Part shown: positions 1 to 11,699 of the stretch, piece after piece | Position numbering within the stretch: position 1 is the first letter of the stretch | How the letters are laid out: each line of letters begins with the position of its first letter | Translations under genes and position numbers: made by a program | Notes under the pieces: model-generated | Database searches by the model: none | What the model saw: the letters and a program-made list of their open reading frames with translations, nothing else | What the model was told of the DNA's origin: nothing | Source of the DNA: Agapetus fuscipes | Taxonomy: Eukaryota > Arthropoda > Insecta > Trichoptera > Glossosomatidae | Reading direction: 5' to 3' | Assembly (NCBI GenBank): GCA_951799405.1 | Contig: OX637363.1 | Span: 3,844,001-3,908,000, forward strand | DNA: 64,000 nt

Positions 1-439
1 GAATTAAAGGACAAAATATGAACAATCTGAACTTTGAAGGAAGTTTTGTATTTTATTATCTTTGCTAATTTTAATTGAATTTGGTTGGTCCTTGAATTCA
101 AAACGAACTAAAACATTGAACTGTCTAAATAGGGCTTTAAACTTAAGAAACAAATGAACGATAAACTAAAAGGAATGAATAGACTCTCATTAGATGGTAC
201 ATACAAGTGCACGGTATACATGCTCATTGTAGATCATTTCTCTGCCTATTAAGTAAAGATGGCACTTGTTGGGAAAACAACTTTATGTAGGAAATAGGTA
301 GGAAAATATAACTTCAATTTTCGACGCAAATTTTCGACGTTTTTGACATATTCGACACGTATTTTCGACGTGACGTGTCGAATATAATTTTCGACGTGTC
401 GTTACCCAACCCTGACCTTTACTAAAAAAAAAATTAATA
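1..439. other. Intergenic DNA, nothing recognised
   Basis: AT-rich with no supported frame. A cluster of ttcgacg-type motifs at about 318-405 is a short degenerate tandem repeat. Confidence 0.5.
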
Positions 440-855
440 ATTTAATGTACTTTTTTTGTATAGATCTCTTTTTAAGGTTTTGTTCTTTTTTATATTTAAA
501 TGTAATTTATTTATGTTCGGACTGCTCCGGGCATAGTACGCACGCGGCAATGCTGCCACCTTTCTAGAAAAATTTTTACACTCACCCGATTTTTTTATAC
601 CCATGGAAATTCCTTGACTTATAGGTTGGTATGAGGCTGACCACCCATACTGTAAAAAATGGTTCACTTTGCCAATGTCACCCCTGTGTCACGGATGGAC
701 GGCAAAAGTTGTGGGGCTTTTGTTCATTTGAGGTTTGGATTTTATTTGTAAGTAGATACACATTCAGCATTTGTAAGCGCGAACTACACGTGTTGGTTTG
801 TAGGCATACATCTGAGAGCTATAAATGAATATATCCTTGCAACTTAGATTATAGA
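440..855 (+). mobile_element. LINE-A 3' tail with a D-repeat fragment inside
   Basis: The LINE-A 3' UTR (440-502) and tail (609-855, from tccttgacttataggttgg to gcaacttagatta) are split by a D-repeat fragment (503-608, minus; contains ctgctccgggcatagtacg). Confidence 0.7.
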
Positions 856-1289
856 TTATATAGTATTATACCTGCTTAATGTTCTGCTAAGGATTTGTTT
901 AACGGACGCTTTAGTTTACTAACAACTCCGATCCGAAGCTACAGTTACAGTTATCAGACCAAAATGAATTTTAGTGCATTTACATACAAAACAAAGATTA
1001 AAATGACTAGCAAATCCTGTAGTTTTTGTCTTTTTTGGCAGAGCGTTGTTTTAGCGATTTGAACAAAGGATCACTCGCCTCCTATCTGTTATAAATAGCA
1101 TGAAATCCCGAGGAATCTGCAGTACTTTGTTATGCAAAGACAATGCTTAGTACTTGCTTACTTTGCCTGTCTGGATCCAGAAATCCCGAGCATATACCGG
1201 TGTGCTCATTGACTTATGAAATCTGTGGAGTAGTAATTACATTAACGAAAATAGACAATATTTTGTTTCAACCTACTAACGAAAATGGT
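856..1289. other. No gene or known repeat seen
   Basis: No supported ORF and no clear match to other repeats in the window. Confidence 0.4.
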
Positions 1290-1360
1290 CATTAGTAAGA
1301 AAGAGAACAAAGAACTTTTCAGCTGCATTTTCATGTGTCCTTGAAAACTAATTTAAAAAT

Positions 1361-1618
1361 ATTTTTCAGGGTTTGGCGGTTTACACAGTGAAAGTCCATT
1401 GTATAATTAATCAAATAAATATACTGTTTTAATTCACTTTTTTATTATTTTATTTTAAATATGTCTAACAGTATTCGCCTAAAAAGGCATCCTCAGGACA
1501 ATGACAATCAGGACAATTGTCATTGTCCTGAGGATGCCTTTTTAGGCGAAAACTGTTAGACATATTTAAAATAAAATAATAAAAAAGTGAATTAAAACAG
1601 TATATTTATTTGATTAAT
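1361..1618. mobile_element. Foldback element with near-perfect inverted repeat and 12-bp target duplication
   Basis: Arms of about 100 bp (about 1404-1508 and 1513-1618) pair around a short loop. TAATTTAAAAAT at 1349-1360 and 1619-1630 flanks it. Each arm holds a CTGAGGA-hairpin-GAAwAC motif. Confidence 0.8.
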
Positions 1619-1894
1619 TAATTTAAAAATGTTTCTAGAAAGGTGGCAGCATTGCCGCGTGCGTACTATGCCCGGAGCAGTCTGAACATAGTACGCATAC
1701 AGTATAAATCTTGTGATCGATAAAATTGACAAATTTCAAAGGAAAAAGGCATTATTTTAAGACATTATGGCAAACTCGTATATTGTAACCTTTACCAATG
1801 ACGGGTCACCAAAGTCCATCCAGCTTTACAGCAACTGGGTCTGGCTTGAGAATTGGCTCTTTGTAGCGACGACGATCAAGCTGGTAAAAAGGTC

Positions 1895-2147
1895 GATAGC
1901 GCAATTAGTAGAATGCTTGCATTCCATGCCGAGAGCAAGGGTTCGATCTCAAGGTTTACCTACTCAGCCTTCACTAGAAATGAGAACCGAGAATGAGAGA
2001 AAGAAGTGGAAACCCCCACTTCGACTGAAAGTGGTTGGTGTGAGGCCGGCCCCCTTACCAGTAAAAATAAATAGGTCCCGAATCGCCACATGCGACCCTT
2101 TCGGGGATAACGCAGCCAAGAAGTGTCACTGTATGTCTTGCTTAGTT
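1895..2147 (+). mobile_element. SINE-B copy (tRNA-derived)
   Basis: The degenerate A box (tagcgcaattagtagaatg) and B box (ggttcgatctc) are followed by the SINE-B body and the end gcttagttgcgt. Confidence 0.75.
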
Positions 2148-2308
2148 GCGTGTCGAACACATAAAATGGAGAAAGCAAGAAAACATCAAATTTGACACGT
2201 AGAGACATGTTTTGTATGTCTGAACAACTGCAACGTTTGACAGGACTGAGACAAAAGTGGTAGATAGTATGTATCAATGCAGTAAGTTAGTTTTTTCTCC
2301 TCTATATC

Positions 2309-2553
2309 TGTACCCTTAGTACGAGTTGCAAAACTTGAGTAATGTAAAGTTTACGGCAATTATTAAAGAGTGATTTCCCCAAAAATCTGCCGTTTTTGTT
2401 TGTTTGAACTTGATTTTCTTCATCACTGTAACTCCTTTGCTAAGACAATAAAGTGTAAGAAACAAAAATGGCAGATTTTGGGAGAAATCACTCTTTAATG
2501 TTTTCCGTAAACTTTACTTTTCTCAAGTTTTACAACTCGTACTAAGGGTACAG
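2309..2553. mobile_element. 245-bp MITE with ~85-bp terminal inverted repeats
   Basis: It begins ctgtacccttagtacgag and ends with its reverse complement. The long arms include aaagtttacgg and gtgatttc. A second copy lies at 3185-3424 in opposite orientation. Confidence 0.85.
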
Positions 2554-2794
2554 TACTCAATGGTTCCGACACTTGGTCCACTGTGGTCTCTCAGACCGAA
2601 GTTTATTTTCGCCTACACGAGACAGGGCAGAACGTACAGACACTGTGCCTACTCGCAGCCAGACATTTCGCACACATAATGACCGTGTCAATTAGATGCA
2701 AATCAGGGAGTACGCGGAACCAAGTGATTAATTCATATAGTTAACCATCTCTCCGCAAATATAAGACATCTTGTAACTTGTTTAACTATGGACG

Positions 2795-3115
2795 CAACTA
2801 AGCTACACACGTAGAGTAATTTATTGCCGCGTTATTCCCGAAGGGTTTCGCATGTGGCGAGTTGAACATATTTATTTTTACAGAGAAGGGGCCGCCCTTA
2901 CGCCAACCACATCAGTTGAAGTGGGGGTTTCCTAGCTCCCGAGGGGGCTGGTACTAATTTATTGTGAAGGCAGAGTAAACCTTGCCGGTATTTTAATACA
3001 GGGTTTGAAGTGAACTACGAAATGGCAAATCATTTATGGCACCAACGGTGGGATTCGAACCCGAGATCACGGCATGGAATGCAAGCGCTCTGCCAACTGA
3101 GCTATCGACCAGACA
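2795..3115 (-). mobile_element. SINE-B copy, full length
   Basis: On the minus strand the tRNA-like head (gatagctcagttggcagag, then gggttcgaatcccacc) leads into the SINE-B body and ends at gcttagttgcgtc. Confidence 0.85.
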
Positions 3116-3184
3116 AAAGTTGCAATATGTGTGCAGTTGCGTTGTGTTTGCGATCATTATCGAAAATCAATTTTGATTTTTGAC

Positions 3185-3424
3185 CAGTACCCTTAGTTAT
3201 AAAACTTGAGAAAAGAAAAGTTTACGGAAAATATTAAAGAGTGATTTCTCCCAAAGTCTGCCGGTTTTGTTTCTTACACTTTATGGTCTTAGCAAAAGAG
3301 TTACAGTGATGAAGAAAATCAAGTTCAAACAAACAAAAACGGCAGATTTTGGGGGAAATCACTATTTAATATTTGCCGTAAACTTTACATTACTCAAGTT
3401 TTGCAACTCGTACTAAGAGCACTG
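3185..3424. mobile_element. Second copy of the 245-bp MITE
   Basis: It is the reverse orientation of 2309-2553, with the same inverted-repeat ends (cagtacccttag and ctaagagcactg). Confidence 0.8.
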
Positions 3425-3794
3425 GTGTCGTGGCAGAAGTGGCGAGCAATGGTCGAACGGTTGCGGAATTCGATCGATTGATCAAATTCGGCACAAGTTG
3501 CACTATACGTGCGGCGTAGTTGCGTGTATTGTTCGATACGAGTTTTTTTCTTCAATTTTGTATGCGCTTGTCCCGTTTTGGTCAAGTGATGCGGAATGAA
3601 GTTCGGGAACAATTAATTCGCTACCGCTTTTGGGGAATCCTGGTCACAACCACAACAGTAGGTAACAAAACAAAAAACAGCGTATCGAAAGTGTATCTGC
3701 GCAAAAAATGGGGTGATTGACTGCAAAAAAATGTGGAACCACGTTCCATAATAAATTTACTCTGGTAACGTTGTGCAGGAGAGTTAACTTCCAC
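3425..3794. other. Intergenic DNA, nothing recognised
   Basis: No supported coding frame. The 3' end (gttaacttccaccagaag) resembles the left flank of the other 89-bp satellite loci. Confidence 0.4.
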
Positions 3795-4862
3795 CAGAAG
3801 CTAATGTAGAGTTGAGTAGAGTAACAAGCAAGTAAGGTGTAAAGCAATGCTCCTAGTAGTTGGAGCTGTAGCGACCTCATCAACAGAAGCTAATGTAGAG
3901 TTGAGTAGAGTAACAAGCAAGTAAGGTGTAAAGCAATGCTCCTAGTAGTTGGAGCTGTAGCGACCTCATCAACAGAAGCTAATGTAGAGTTGAGTAGAGT
4001 AACAAGCAAGTAAGGTGTAAAGCAATGCTCCTAGTAGTTGGAGCTGTAGCGACCTCATCAACAGAAGCTAATGTAGAGTTGAGTAGAGTAACAAGCAAGT
4101 AAGGTGTAAAGCAATGCTCCTAGTAGTTGGAGCTGTAGCGACCTCATCAACAGAAGCTAATGTAGAGTTGAGTAGAGTAACAAGCAAGTAAGGTGTAAAG
4201 CAATGCTCCTAGTAGTTGGAGCTGTAGCGACCTCATCAACAGAAGCTAATGTAGAGTTGAGTAGAGTAACAAGCAAGTAAGGTGTAAAGCAATGCTCCTA
4301 GTAGTTGGAGCTGTAGCGACCTCATCAACAGAAGCTAATGTAGAGTTGAGTAGAGTAACAAGCAAGTAAGATGTAAAGCAATGCTCCTAGTGGTTGGAGC
4401 TGTAGCGACCTCATCAACAGAAGCTAATGTAGAGTTGAGTAGAGTAACAAGCAAGTAAGATGTAAAGCAATGCTCCTAGTAGTTGGAGCTGTAGCGACCT
4501 CATCAACAGAAGCTAATGTAGAGTTGAGTAGAGTAACAAGCAAGTAAGATGTAAAGCAATGCTCCTAGTAGTTGGAGCTGTAGAGACCTCATCAACAGAA
4601 GCTAATGTAGAGTTGAGTAGAGTAACAAGCAAGTAAGGTGTAAAGCAATGCTCCTAGTAGTTGGAGCTGTAGCGACCTCATCAACAGAAGCTAATGTAGA
4701 GTTGAGTAGAGTAACAAGCAAGTAAGATGTAAAGCAATGCTCCTAGTGGTTGGAGCTGTAGTGACCTCATCAACAGAAGCTAATGTAGAGTTGAGTAGAG
4801 TAACAAGCAAGTAAGATGTAAAGCAATGCTCCTAGTAGTTGGAGCTGTAGCGCCCTCATCAG
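3795..4862. repeat. 89-bp satellite array, 12 copies
   Basis: Units start every 89 bp from 3795 to 4774 (consensus begins cagaagctaatgtagagttg). Copies are about 95-100% alike. Each contains the small dyad ctcctagtagttggag. Variant bases (agatgt against aggtgt, gtggtt) recur four units apart (4329 and 4685). Confidence 0.97.
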
Positions 4863-4887
4863 AGTACTTCTAAAACGCAAAAAAAAA

Positions 4888-5216
4888 CGCAACTAAGCTA
4901 CACATATAGTGTAACTTCTTGCCGCGTTATCCCCGAAGGGGTCACATGTGGCGAGTTGAACCTATTTACTTTTACAGGTAAGGGGGCCGGCCTTACGCCA
5001 ACCACTTCAGTTGAAGTGAGGGTTTCCCAGCTCCCGAGAGAGCTGGTACTCATTTCTTGTGAAGGCTGAGTAAACCTTGCCGGTATTTTTATTTTGGGGT
5101 TTGAAATTAACACCGAAACGGGAAATCATTTCTGACACCCTCGCACTCGGTGGGATTCGAACCCGAGCTCACGGCATGGAATGCAAGCACTCTACCAACT
5201 GAGCTATCGACCGGAC
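4888..5216 (-). mobile_element. SINE-B copy, full length
   Basis: The head, read on minus, has gatagctcagttggtagag and gggttcgaatcccaccgag; the tail ends gcttagttgcg. This is the best preserved copy and serves as a consensus. Confidence 0.88.
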
Positions 5217-5218
5217 AA

Positions 5219-5700
5219 ATAATCTAATCTAATCTAAATTGCGAAGGTATGTTATATTGGCGATTCACATTATATGCATTTTCACAAGCAAACACGTATA
5301 GGTTCGCGCTTCTACATGCCGCATGTGAACCTACATCATAAAAAGTCAAATCTCAAATGAACATACACCCTGCAACTCTTGTCGACCTTCCCTGAAACAG
5401 GGGTGAAATTGGCAAAGTGAATCATTTTCTGCAGCATGGGTGGTCAGCCACATACCAACAAGGAACATAATATACACCTGTACAACAAGTTACATTTTTT
5501 AAATCAACAAATAATAAAATGTATGGACATCTAAACTACTGAAAACCTAATACAAAATTCTAATTTAAAAACCCTAGTCCTAGCCGCCAACATTACAGAT
5601 CAGCTGCCATTTCTCTCTGTCCTTACATCTTTTTTTCGTTTCATCCAGAGTCATAACCTTCATACAAGCTCTGCTTTTATTATGACTCTGGATATTCTTA
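5219..5700 (-). mobile_element. LINE-A 3' end (RT C-terminus plus tail)
   Basis: On minus it carries the end of the RT frame (gactctggatgaaacg), the 3' UTR and the tail ending ttagattagattagatt. 5' truncated. Confidence 0.75.
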
Positions 5701-5734
5701 CAAAATAAAAATGTAAATCTCAAATGTACATAAC

Positions 5735-5960
5735 CGTTACCGGCCTTACGCCAACCACTTCAGTTTAAGTGGGGGTTTTCATCTCTCGAGGGGGCTGGTA
5801 CTCATTTATTGTGAAGGCTGAGTATACCTTGCCGGTTTGTATTTTATTTTAGTTTGTAAAATACCAAAACGGCAAATCATTTCTGACATCCTTGGTGGGA
5901 TTCGAACTCGAGCTCTCGGCATGGAATGCAAGCACTCTACCAACCGAGCTATCAACCGCA
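5735..5960 (-). mobile_element. SINE-B copy, 3' truncated
   Basis: The head (gatagctcggttggtagag) and body are present; the tail beyond the ccggcc block is missing. Confidence 0.75.
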
Positions 5961-6269
5961 TCAACGAGAATAGGATCATAAGTACCTGGTTTCATTTTAT
6001 ATTTTCTTGTTTACCAAGCAAACAATTTTCTTGAGATTTTCCTGCTATCTCATTAGCATATTTGTTTTTCTTAATTTAGAAGAAAAATCTCACACTTGTA
6101 ATTCGTCAGTTCAATTTAACTTAAATTTTTAACATCACTTAAGATATAAGTCTTATCATTTTTTTTCTATATTTTTTTATGGGCTGGAGTTATTCAAAAA
6201 TTTTAATTGGTGTAAAATTTTAAAGTAGATTTTAGTATTTTGTATTCGTTTTTTAATATTTATACCTAC

Positions 6270-6570
6270 ATAATATTATTTGTTTATTTCTAAAATGTAA
6301 TTTACGGTGTATGTTACTTGACTTATAGTTTGGTATGCGGCTGACCACCCATGCTGTAGAAAACAGTTCACTCTTTGCCAATGTCACCCTTGTTTCAGGG
6401 AAGGACGGCAAGAGATGTAGGGCGTATGTCCATTTGAGATTTGGGTTTTTATGTTGTAGGCTCACATGCGGCATGTGCTAGCGTGAACTTGTACGTGTCT
6501 TCTTGTGAGAATGCATAAAATGTGAATCTCCAAAGTAACTTATCTTTGCAACTTAGATTAGATTAGACGT
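6270..6570 (+). mobile_element. LINE-A 3' tail
   Basis: It matches the LINE-A tail (ggttggtatgcggctgacc-type start, gcaacttagattagat end). Confidence 0.75.
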
Positions 6571-6628
6571 TGCATAGTTTGGGTGTATTTACATTTAAAT
6601 TGACTAAAATAAATATAATTCAGAAAGT

Positions 6629-7398
6629 TTGCTACGAGGCTGACCACCCATACTGTAAAAAAACTGTTCACTTTGCAAATGTCACCCCTGTTCCATAAAA
6701 GGTCGGCAAGAGTTGCAGGGCTAGAGCCCATGTGCACGTGTGTAACCGCAAAATTACACGTGTCAACTTATGGTTATGTTTGTAGTATGAATCTTAAATG
6801 TAATATATATATCTTTGCAACTTAGATTATAGATAGATATAGAATATATTCAAACAATTCATTCATATTACCTTTTCACTTCATTTTTTTTTTTTTCAGA
6901 TTTATTTTCTTCCGTAACTATGTGTTTCTTTTAAACCTTAATTTTAAATAATCCATTTATTATCAACTTAAAAATATCACTGATTTTTTATTTAATTTTT
7001 TTTGACACATTCGTATCATCGAGAATATTCGGTAAATTATTTTTTTAGAAGAGCGACCGCGACACGTCCGCACTCGGTGCTGTCTTGACAGCGACTGCTT
7101 TTCATATCAGAATAATTGAATAAAATTCATATGTGCACATAATGTTCCTTGACTTATAGGTTGGTATGCGACTGACCACCCATGCTGTAAAAATGGTTCA
7201 CTTTTCCAATGTCACCTCTGTTTCGGGGAAGGACGGCAAGAGTTGCAGGGTGTATGTACATTTGAGATTTGGATTTTTATGCTGTAGGTCCACATGCGGC
7301 ATGTGTGAGCGCGAAATTATGCGTGTCTGCTTGTGAGAATGCATATAATGTGAATCCTAAATGTTACATATCTTTGCAACTTAGATTAGATTAGACAT
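6629..7398 (+). mobile_element. Two further LINE-A 3' tails (6629-6840, 7143-7398) with AT-rich DNA between
   Basis: Both end gcaacttagatt(a). The stretch 6841-7142 shows no feature beyond A/T richness. Confidence 0.7.
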
Positions 7399-7609
7399 TG
7401 TACTATATTTCAGTTGGTGAATAGAGGTCGGAACATTTTGAATTTGGAACCTTTTTTTCTGCGAGCAAGCGTCAGTGGTGTATAGGACTGCCATCGCTAG
7501 AAACCAATAACAAAATATTCGTTTGCCTTTTCCATAGCAACCGTATTTCATAAAATGACGGTGGGATAAAACCGATCTGTACTATACCTAGTGGTTGAAA
7601 ATAAATATA

Positions 7610-8310
7610 ATGCAGTTTGAATCTTCTTCTCTTCTCTAGTTTCAATCCTTTCAATTTCTTTCCTTCTCCTCCATTCTTCCCTGTTTTGTGCGGCTCTTTT
7701 AAGGTCTGCATATGATGAGCAGCGCACGTCCACCAACAGGTCCTCCAGGTACTCTTGGCGTGGGCGTCCCCTAGAGTTGGTCCCCTCGGTCATGCCCTCC
7801 ATTATGGCATGCAAGAGACCTTCTTGTCGTATTACATGGCCGATCCATCTTGCACGCCTTTCGGACAAGGTCCTGAGCAGACGCCTTCCTCCTTCGATTC
7901 TTTGGAGAACCTCCTCATTTGTAGTGTGGTCTCCAGTGGCAAAGGGTGCCATACAACTCGATTCCCATCGGTTTCCCGTTTAAAATGAGGCAACAATGAT
8001 AATAAAGTAGCCTGTATGGCTTAAATGGGGAAAAAATACGTGATGTTTCTTTGGTTTTAAATGTATTTTTTTACTTTGTGCCTATATTTTAAAAGGGAAG
8101 CCGATGGGAATCGAGTTGTATGGCACCCTTCGCTACTGGTAGTCTCTCCAGGAAATTCCTAGTAGTCTTCTATATGACCACATCTCGAAAGCCTCTAGTC
8201 GCCGTTTATCTTTTTTGGATAGGCACCATGTCTCGCAGCCGTACATCAAGATACTCCATACATAGGTTTTGATCAGGAGTAGTCTCAGTTTCAGGTCAAT
8301 ATTATTTGAT
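7610..8310 (-). pseudogene. LINE reverse transcriptase C-terminal remnant (RTE-like), split by a hAT-like MITE
   Basis: On minus, 8310-8139 encodes LLLIKTYVWSILMYGCETWC and ends ISWRD. After the MITE, 7933-7640 continues HTTNEEVLQRIEGG and [13 protein letters not shown], then [16 protein letters not shown]. The same junction reads ISWRDRVTNEEV uninterrupted in the relative at 56585-57184. These are LINE RT thumb and C-terminal motifs. Confidence 0.88.
7934..8138. mobile_element. 205-bp hAT-like MITE
   Basis: It begins CAGTGGCAAAGGGTGCC and ends with the inverse. Flanks gtggtctc and gtagtctc match 7 of 8. A second copy lies at 34315-34543. Confidence 0.85.
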
Positions 8311-8784
8311 TCTATTATTTTTTCTATTTATTAAATACAGTTTGATTAAAAGAACCCAATTAAAAATCATAACAGTATGGTTGGTCAGCCTTATACCAAC
8401 GTTATTAGTCAAGGAACTATATAGTGTATGATTTTTTAATATCTTTACGACATAAAATGCATGCTTTAGTGGTTGCCAACAACATAAAGGCCTCTAAAAT
8501 GTAGAAAGCACTGATAGCAAGCACTAAAAATCGCCTTCCCATCTTGTTTACCGCAAGAAAACGCCATAAAAGCACTAATTCATCATTTCAAATGAATGCA
8601 CTGAAGACGCACTAAAGCCAGCTTTTCATCTGAGTGCTTGCGGTATGTTGGATAGGCGCATTAATGTAGTTTTTATCCCTTTGCGAAACTTTTCAATAAT
8701 AAAAAAACATGTTTTTGTAAGCTATTTTTTACAACTTGGTTTTGTACTTTCAGATTTCACAACAAAGAGGATATGGCATATTCA
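8311..8784. other. No gene seen; fragment of a LINE-A tail
   Basis: A 40-bp minus-strand LINE-A piece lies at about 8374-8413. The rest is unassigned. Confidence 0.4.
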
Positions 8785-9170
8785 TACATTGATCTGTAAT
8801 GTTGGCTAGGGCTAGGGTTTTTCTCATTTTTATTTTTTTATTTTAAATCTGAATTTTGTATTTTTTTTTATTATTACATATTATAATTTGTGAATTTCTA
8901 AAATGTTATTTGTTGTGTATGTTCCTTGACTTAAAGGTTGGTATGCGGCTGACCACCCATGCTGTAGAAAATGTTTCACTTTGCTAAATGTCACCCCTGT
9001 TTCAGGGAAGGTCGGAAGGGTGTATGTCCATTTGAGATTTGGGTTTTTATGCTGTAGGTTTACATATTGTGGCATATGCAAGCGCGAACTTGTGCGTGTC
9101 TGCTGCTGAGAATGCATATAACGTGAATCCCCAATGTTACATATCTTTGAAACTTAGATTAGATTCATTA
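8785..9170 (+). mobile_element. LINE-A 3' end
   Basis: It starts in the RT-UTR junction (gatctgtaatgttggctagg) and runs to gaaacttagattagatt. Confidence 0.75.
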
Positions 9171-9252
9171 AAAAAACTAAGAATGCTGAAAGACAGTCAT
9201 TAATTATGATCAAATCTGTTTAACAGTATTTACAATTTTAATAATAATAAAA

Positions 9253-9975
9253 ATGCAACTAAGCTACACGTATAGTGTTACTTCTTGCCTGCGTTATTCC
9301 CGAAGGGGTCGCATGCGGCGATTCGGGATCTATTTTTACGGGTAAGGGGTCGGCCTCACACCAGCCACTTCATTTAAATCGGGAGTTTACCAGCTTCCGG
9401 GAGGGCTGGTTCTCATTTCTTGTGAAGTCTGAGTACACCTTGCCGGTATTTATTGTGGGTTTTTGAAATAGACACCGAAACAGGAAATCATTTCTGACAC
9501 CCTCGGCGGGGATCTAACCATTGCTTTCGGCATTGAATGCAAGCATTCTATTAACTGAGCTGTCGTCACGAGCTTGGTCGTCGCTACAAAGCGCCAATAC
9601 TCAAGCAAGACCCAGTTGCTGTAAGGTTGGATGGACCTTTGGTAACCGGTCTTTGGTAATGGTTTATGATTTTTTTAAACCAGCGAAGAGCATATTTGCC
9701 AGCTGGAATCACACATCGTCAAAAACTTAATCTTGCGAGTTCAAAAAACCCGGCGGAGTGACGTCATTATTTTCAGATTTTTCGCGCAGACTCCGTTACT
9801 AATTAAAATTTTCCATTAGGTTTTTCATTAAAACCCCCACTTCAACTGAAAGTGGTTGGTGTGAGGCCGGCCCCCTTACCCGTAAAAATAAATAAGTCCC
9901 GAATTGCCACATGCGACCTCTTTCGTGGATAACGCAGGCAAAAAGTTACAATATATGTGTAGCTTAGTTGCGTTT
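9253..9975. mobile_element. SINE-B (minus), SINE-C body (minus) and SINE-B tail (plus)
   Basis: SINE-B on minus occupies 9253-9565, SINE-C body on minus 9566-9690, and a headless SINE-B tail on plus 9828-9975. Confidence 0.75.
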
Positions 9976-10255
9976 TAGGTGGAATTTCCTCTGCAGTTAT
10001 TTACTCCCATACAATATTCGATTCCATTGCTTGTTACTATAAAGAAGTAAAGTAATAAAAAGGTTTTTATTGCCTCCACAGCTTTTATTGGTCCAGGCTC
10101 CGCACTAATAATAACAACTGCAGGTCGTGATGACGTCACGCGCCCTTTGTTTTATATATTTCAAATGCAACAGCGGCTTATTAACTGGGAACGAATCAAA
10201 ACCTCATAAGGACAACTTGGTAATCGAATACGAAAAGTTTCCTTAAGTCTAATAT
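9976..10255. other. Intergenic, nothing recognised
   Basis: No ORF of note and no repeat match seen in the window. Confidence 0.4.
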
Positions 10256-10710
10256 CGTAATCTAATCTAAGTTGCATATATATGTAATATTAAAGATTCA
10301 CATTATAGCATTTTCACAAGCAGACAAGTATAAGTTCGCACTTAAACATGCCGCATGTGGACTTACAATATAAAACCCCGAATCTTGAACATACACCCTG
10401 CAACTCATGGCGTCCTTCCCTGAAACAGGGGTGACATTGGCAAAGTGAACCATATTATACAGCATGGGTGGCTAGCCACATACCAACCTATAAGGCAAAG
10501 AACATACACAACAAATTACATTTGTAAAAATAACAAACAATGTGTCTCTTAACTTATTGTTTTTATCGATTTAGTCTAGCTACACATACAGTGTAACTTC
10601 TTACCGTGTTGTTCCCAAAGGGGTCGTATGTGGTGTGGAACAGGGATGGCATTGGCAAAGTGAACCATTTTCTACATCATGGGTGGTTAGCTACATACCA
10701 ACCTTACCAG
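10256..10710 (-). mobile_element. LINE-A tail (10256-10560), SINE-B end (10565-10640), LINE-A fragment (10641-10710)
   Basis: Three minus-strand truncated repeats, recognised by atctaatctaagttgc, agctacacatacagtg and catgggtggttagc. Confidence 0.65.
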
Positions 10711-11040
10711 AAAATGTCTATAGAATCACCCTGAACTCGAATAAATCAAAACTCGATTTTTGTGACTCATCCCGTTGTTCCTCTCGCACACAGATTTATT
10801 GCCTGCAATCACAGGTACACTGATTGCATTTTGATTGGGGATATAAAGACAGGGCATGGAAGGATAAAGACGTATTATAAAGTGCACCTATTCGGTCATC
10901 TCATCTCTGTCCCGGGCCATCCTTCATCACGTTGTCTTATTGCTGCAATCAATTCGTGGATCAGATCCTGACCTCGAGGCTTGTTTTTATTACAGCTACA
11001 TGTAGAAATAATAAATTATGATAGACTTACAAAGTACATA
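10711..11040. other. Unassigned intergenic DNA
   Basis: Moderately GC-rich with no supported gene. May be an old TE. Confidence 0.35.
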
Positions 11041-11245
11041 TACATACAGAGGAAGTGTGAAAGGAAAAAGAGGTAAGGGACGACCGAGAAAAGTATGCAG
11101 TGATCTGATTGAGGAGATTGAAAAATAATGGGTTATACAAAATTAGCGTAAAAGAAGAAAAGGCAAGATAAAGGGGATGGATATGAATGAATTGAAAGAG
11201 TTATGTAAGGATAGGAAGAAATGGAGGCAGCTCTGCAGAGGCTCT
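11041..11245 (+). pseudogene. LINE RT C-terminal fragment, degraded
   Basis: It reads RGKGRPRKVCSDLIEEIEK, then a stop, then [20 protein letters not shown] in another frame, matching the end of the RT at 18119-19114. Confidence 0.7.
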
Positions 11246-11699
11246 GGTCACCCCTAGCGGAATGGTGACAGAGTTACAGTTACAGTAGATATTTGAAAGC
11301 AATAGCAAAGGTTGAGGTCACTTTATTTTATTTTTCAATAATAAAGGTTTTAGGTCACTTATTTTATATTTACTGCTCTTTCTTCTTTGTGTTACCTGTC
11401 ATATACTTAACCACAAATCGCTCCCCCAGTTCTTGTTTGCCATATAGACCAATTTTGTCAAATATTACTTTTTAATGGAGTTGTCTTAAGAATCAAATTC
11501 TACACAATATGAGCTAAGAAAAAACGTAAAACTCGATAATGTGAGAGTGTGTTTATATATTTTTTAAATCAATATCCTGTTTTCATAAGACACATTGGTC
11601 CAGTACACATGCAAACAGTGCTCATGTAAAATTAGCTTAATGGTCTATACGGCAAACAAGAACTAAGGCAGCGAAATGGCATTTTTAACCAGGTTCTTA

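Larger units (their letters stand above)
1290..2285 (+). mobile_element. D-repeat copy broken by three insertions
   Basis: D segments at 1290-1360, 1628-1780 and 2148-2285 are the reverse of the copies at 11765-12183 and 14530-14975. They are separated by a foldback element (1361-1618), a SINE-C body (1785-1885) and a SINE-B (1895-2147). Confidence 0.65.

Noticed and set aside
3795..4862. Regular direct repeats resembling a CRISPR array
   Set aside because: Units are contiguous 89-bp copies with no unique spacers, in a eukaryotic genome. This is a satellite.
4888..5216. tRNA-like sequences with A and B boxes (also at 2795, 38398, 51857, 60633)
   Set aside because: They continue into a shared 250-bp body, occur many times, and the arms do not make a proper cloverleaf. 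They are SINE heads, not tRNA genes.
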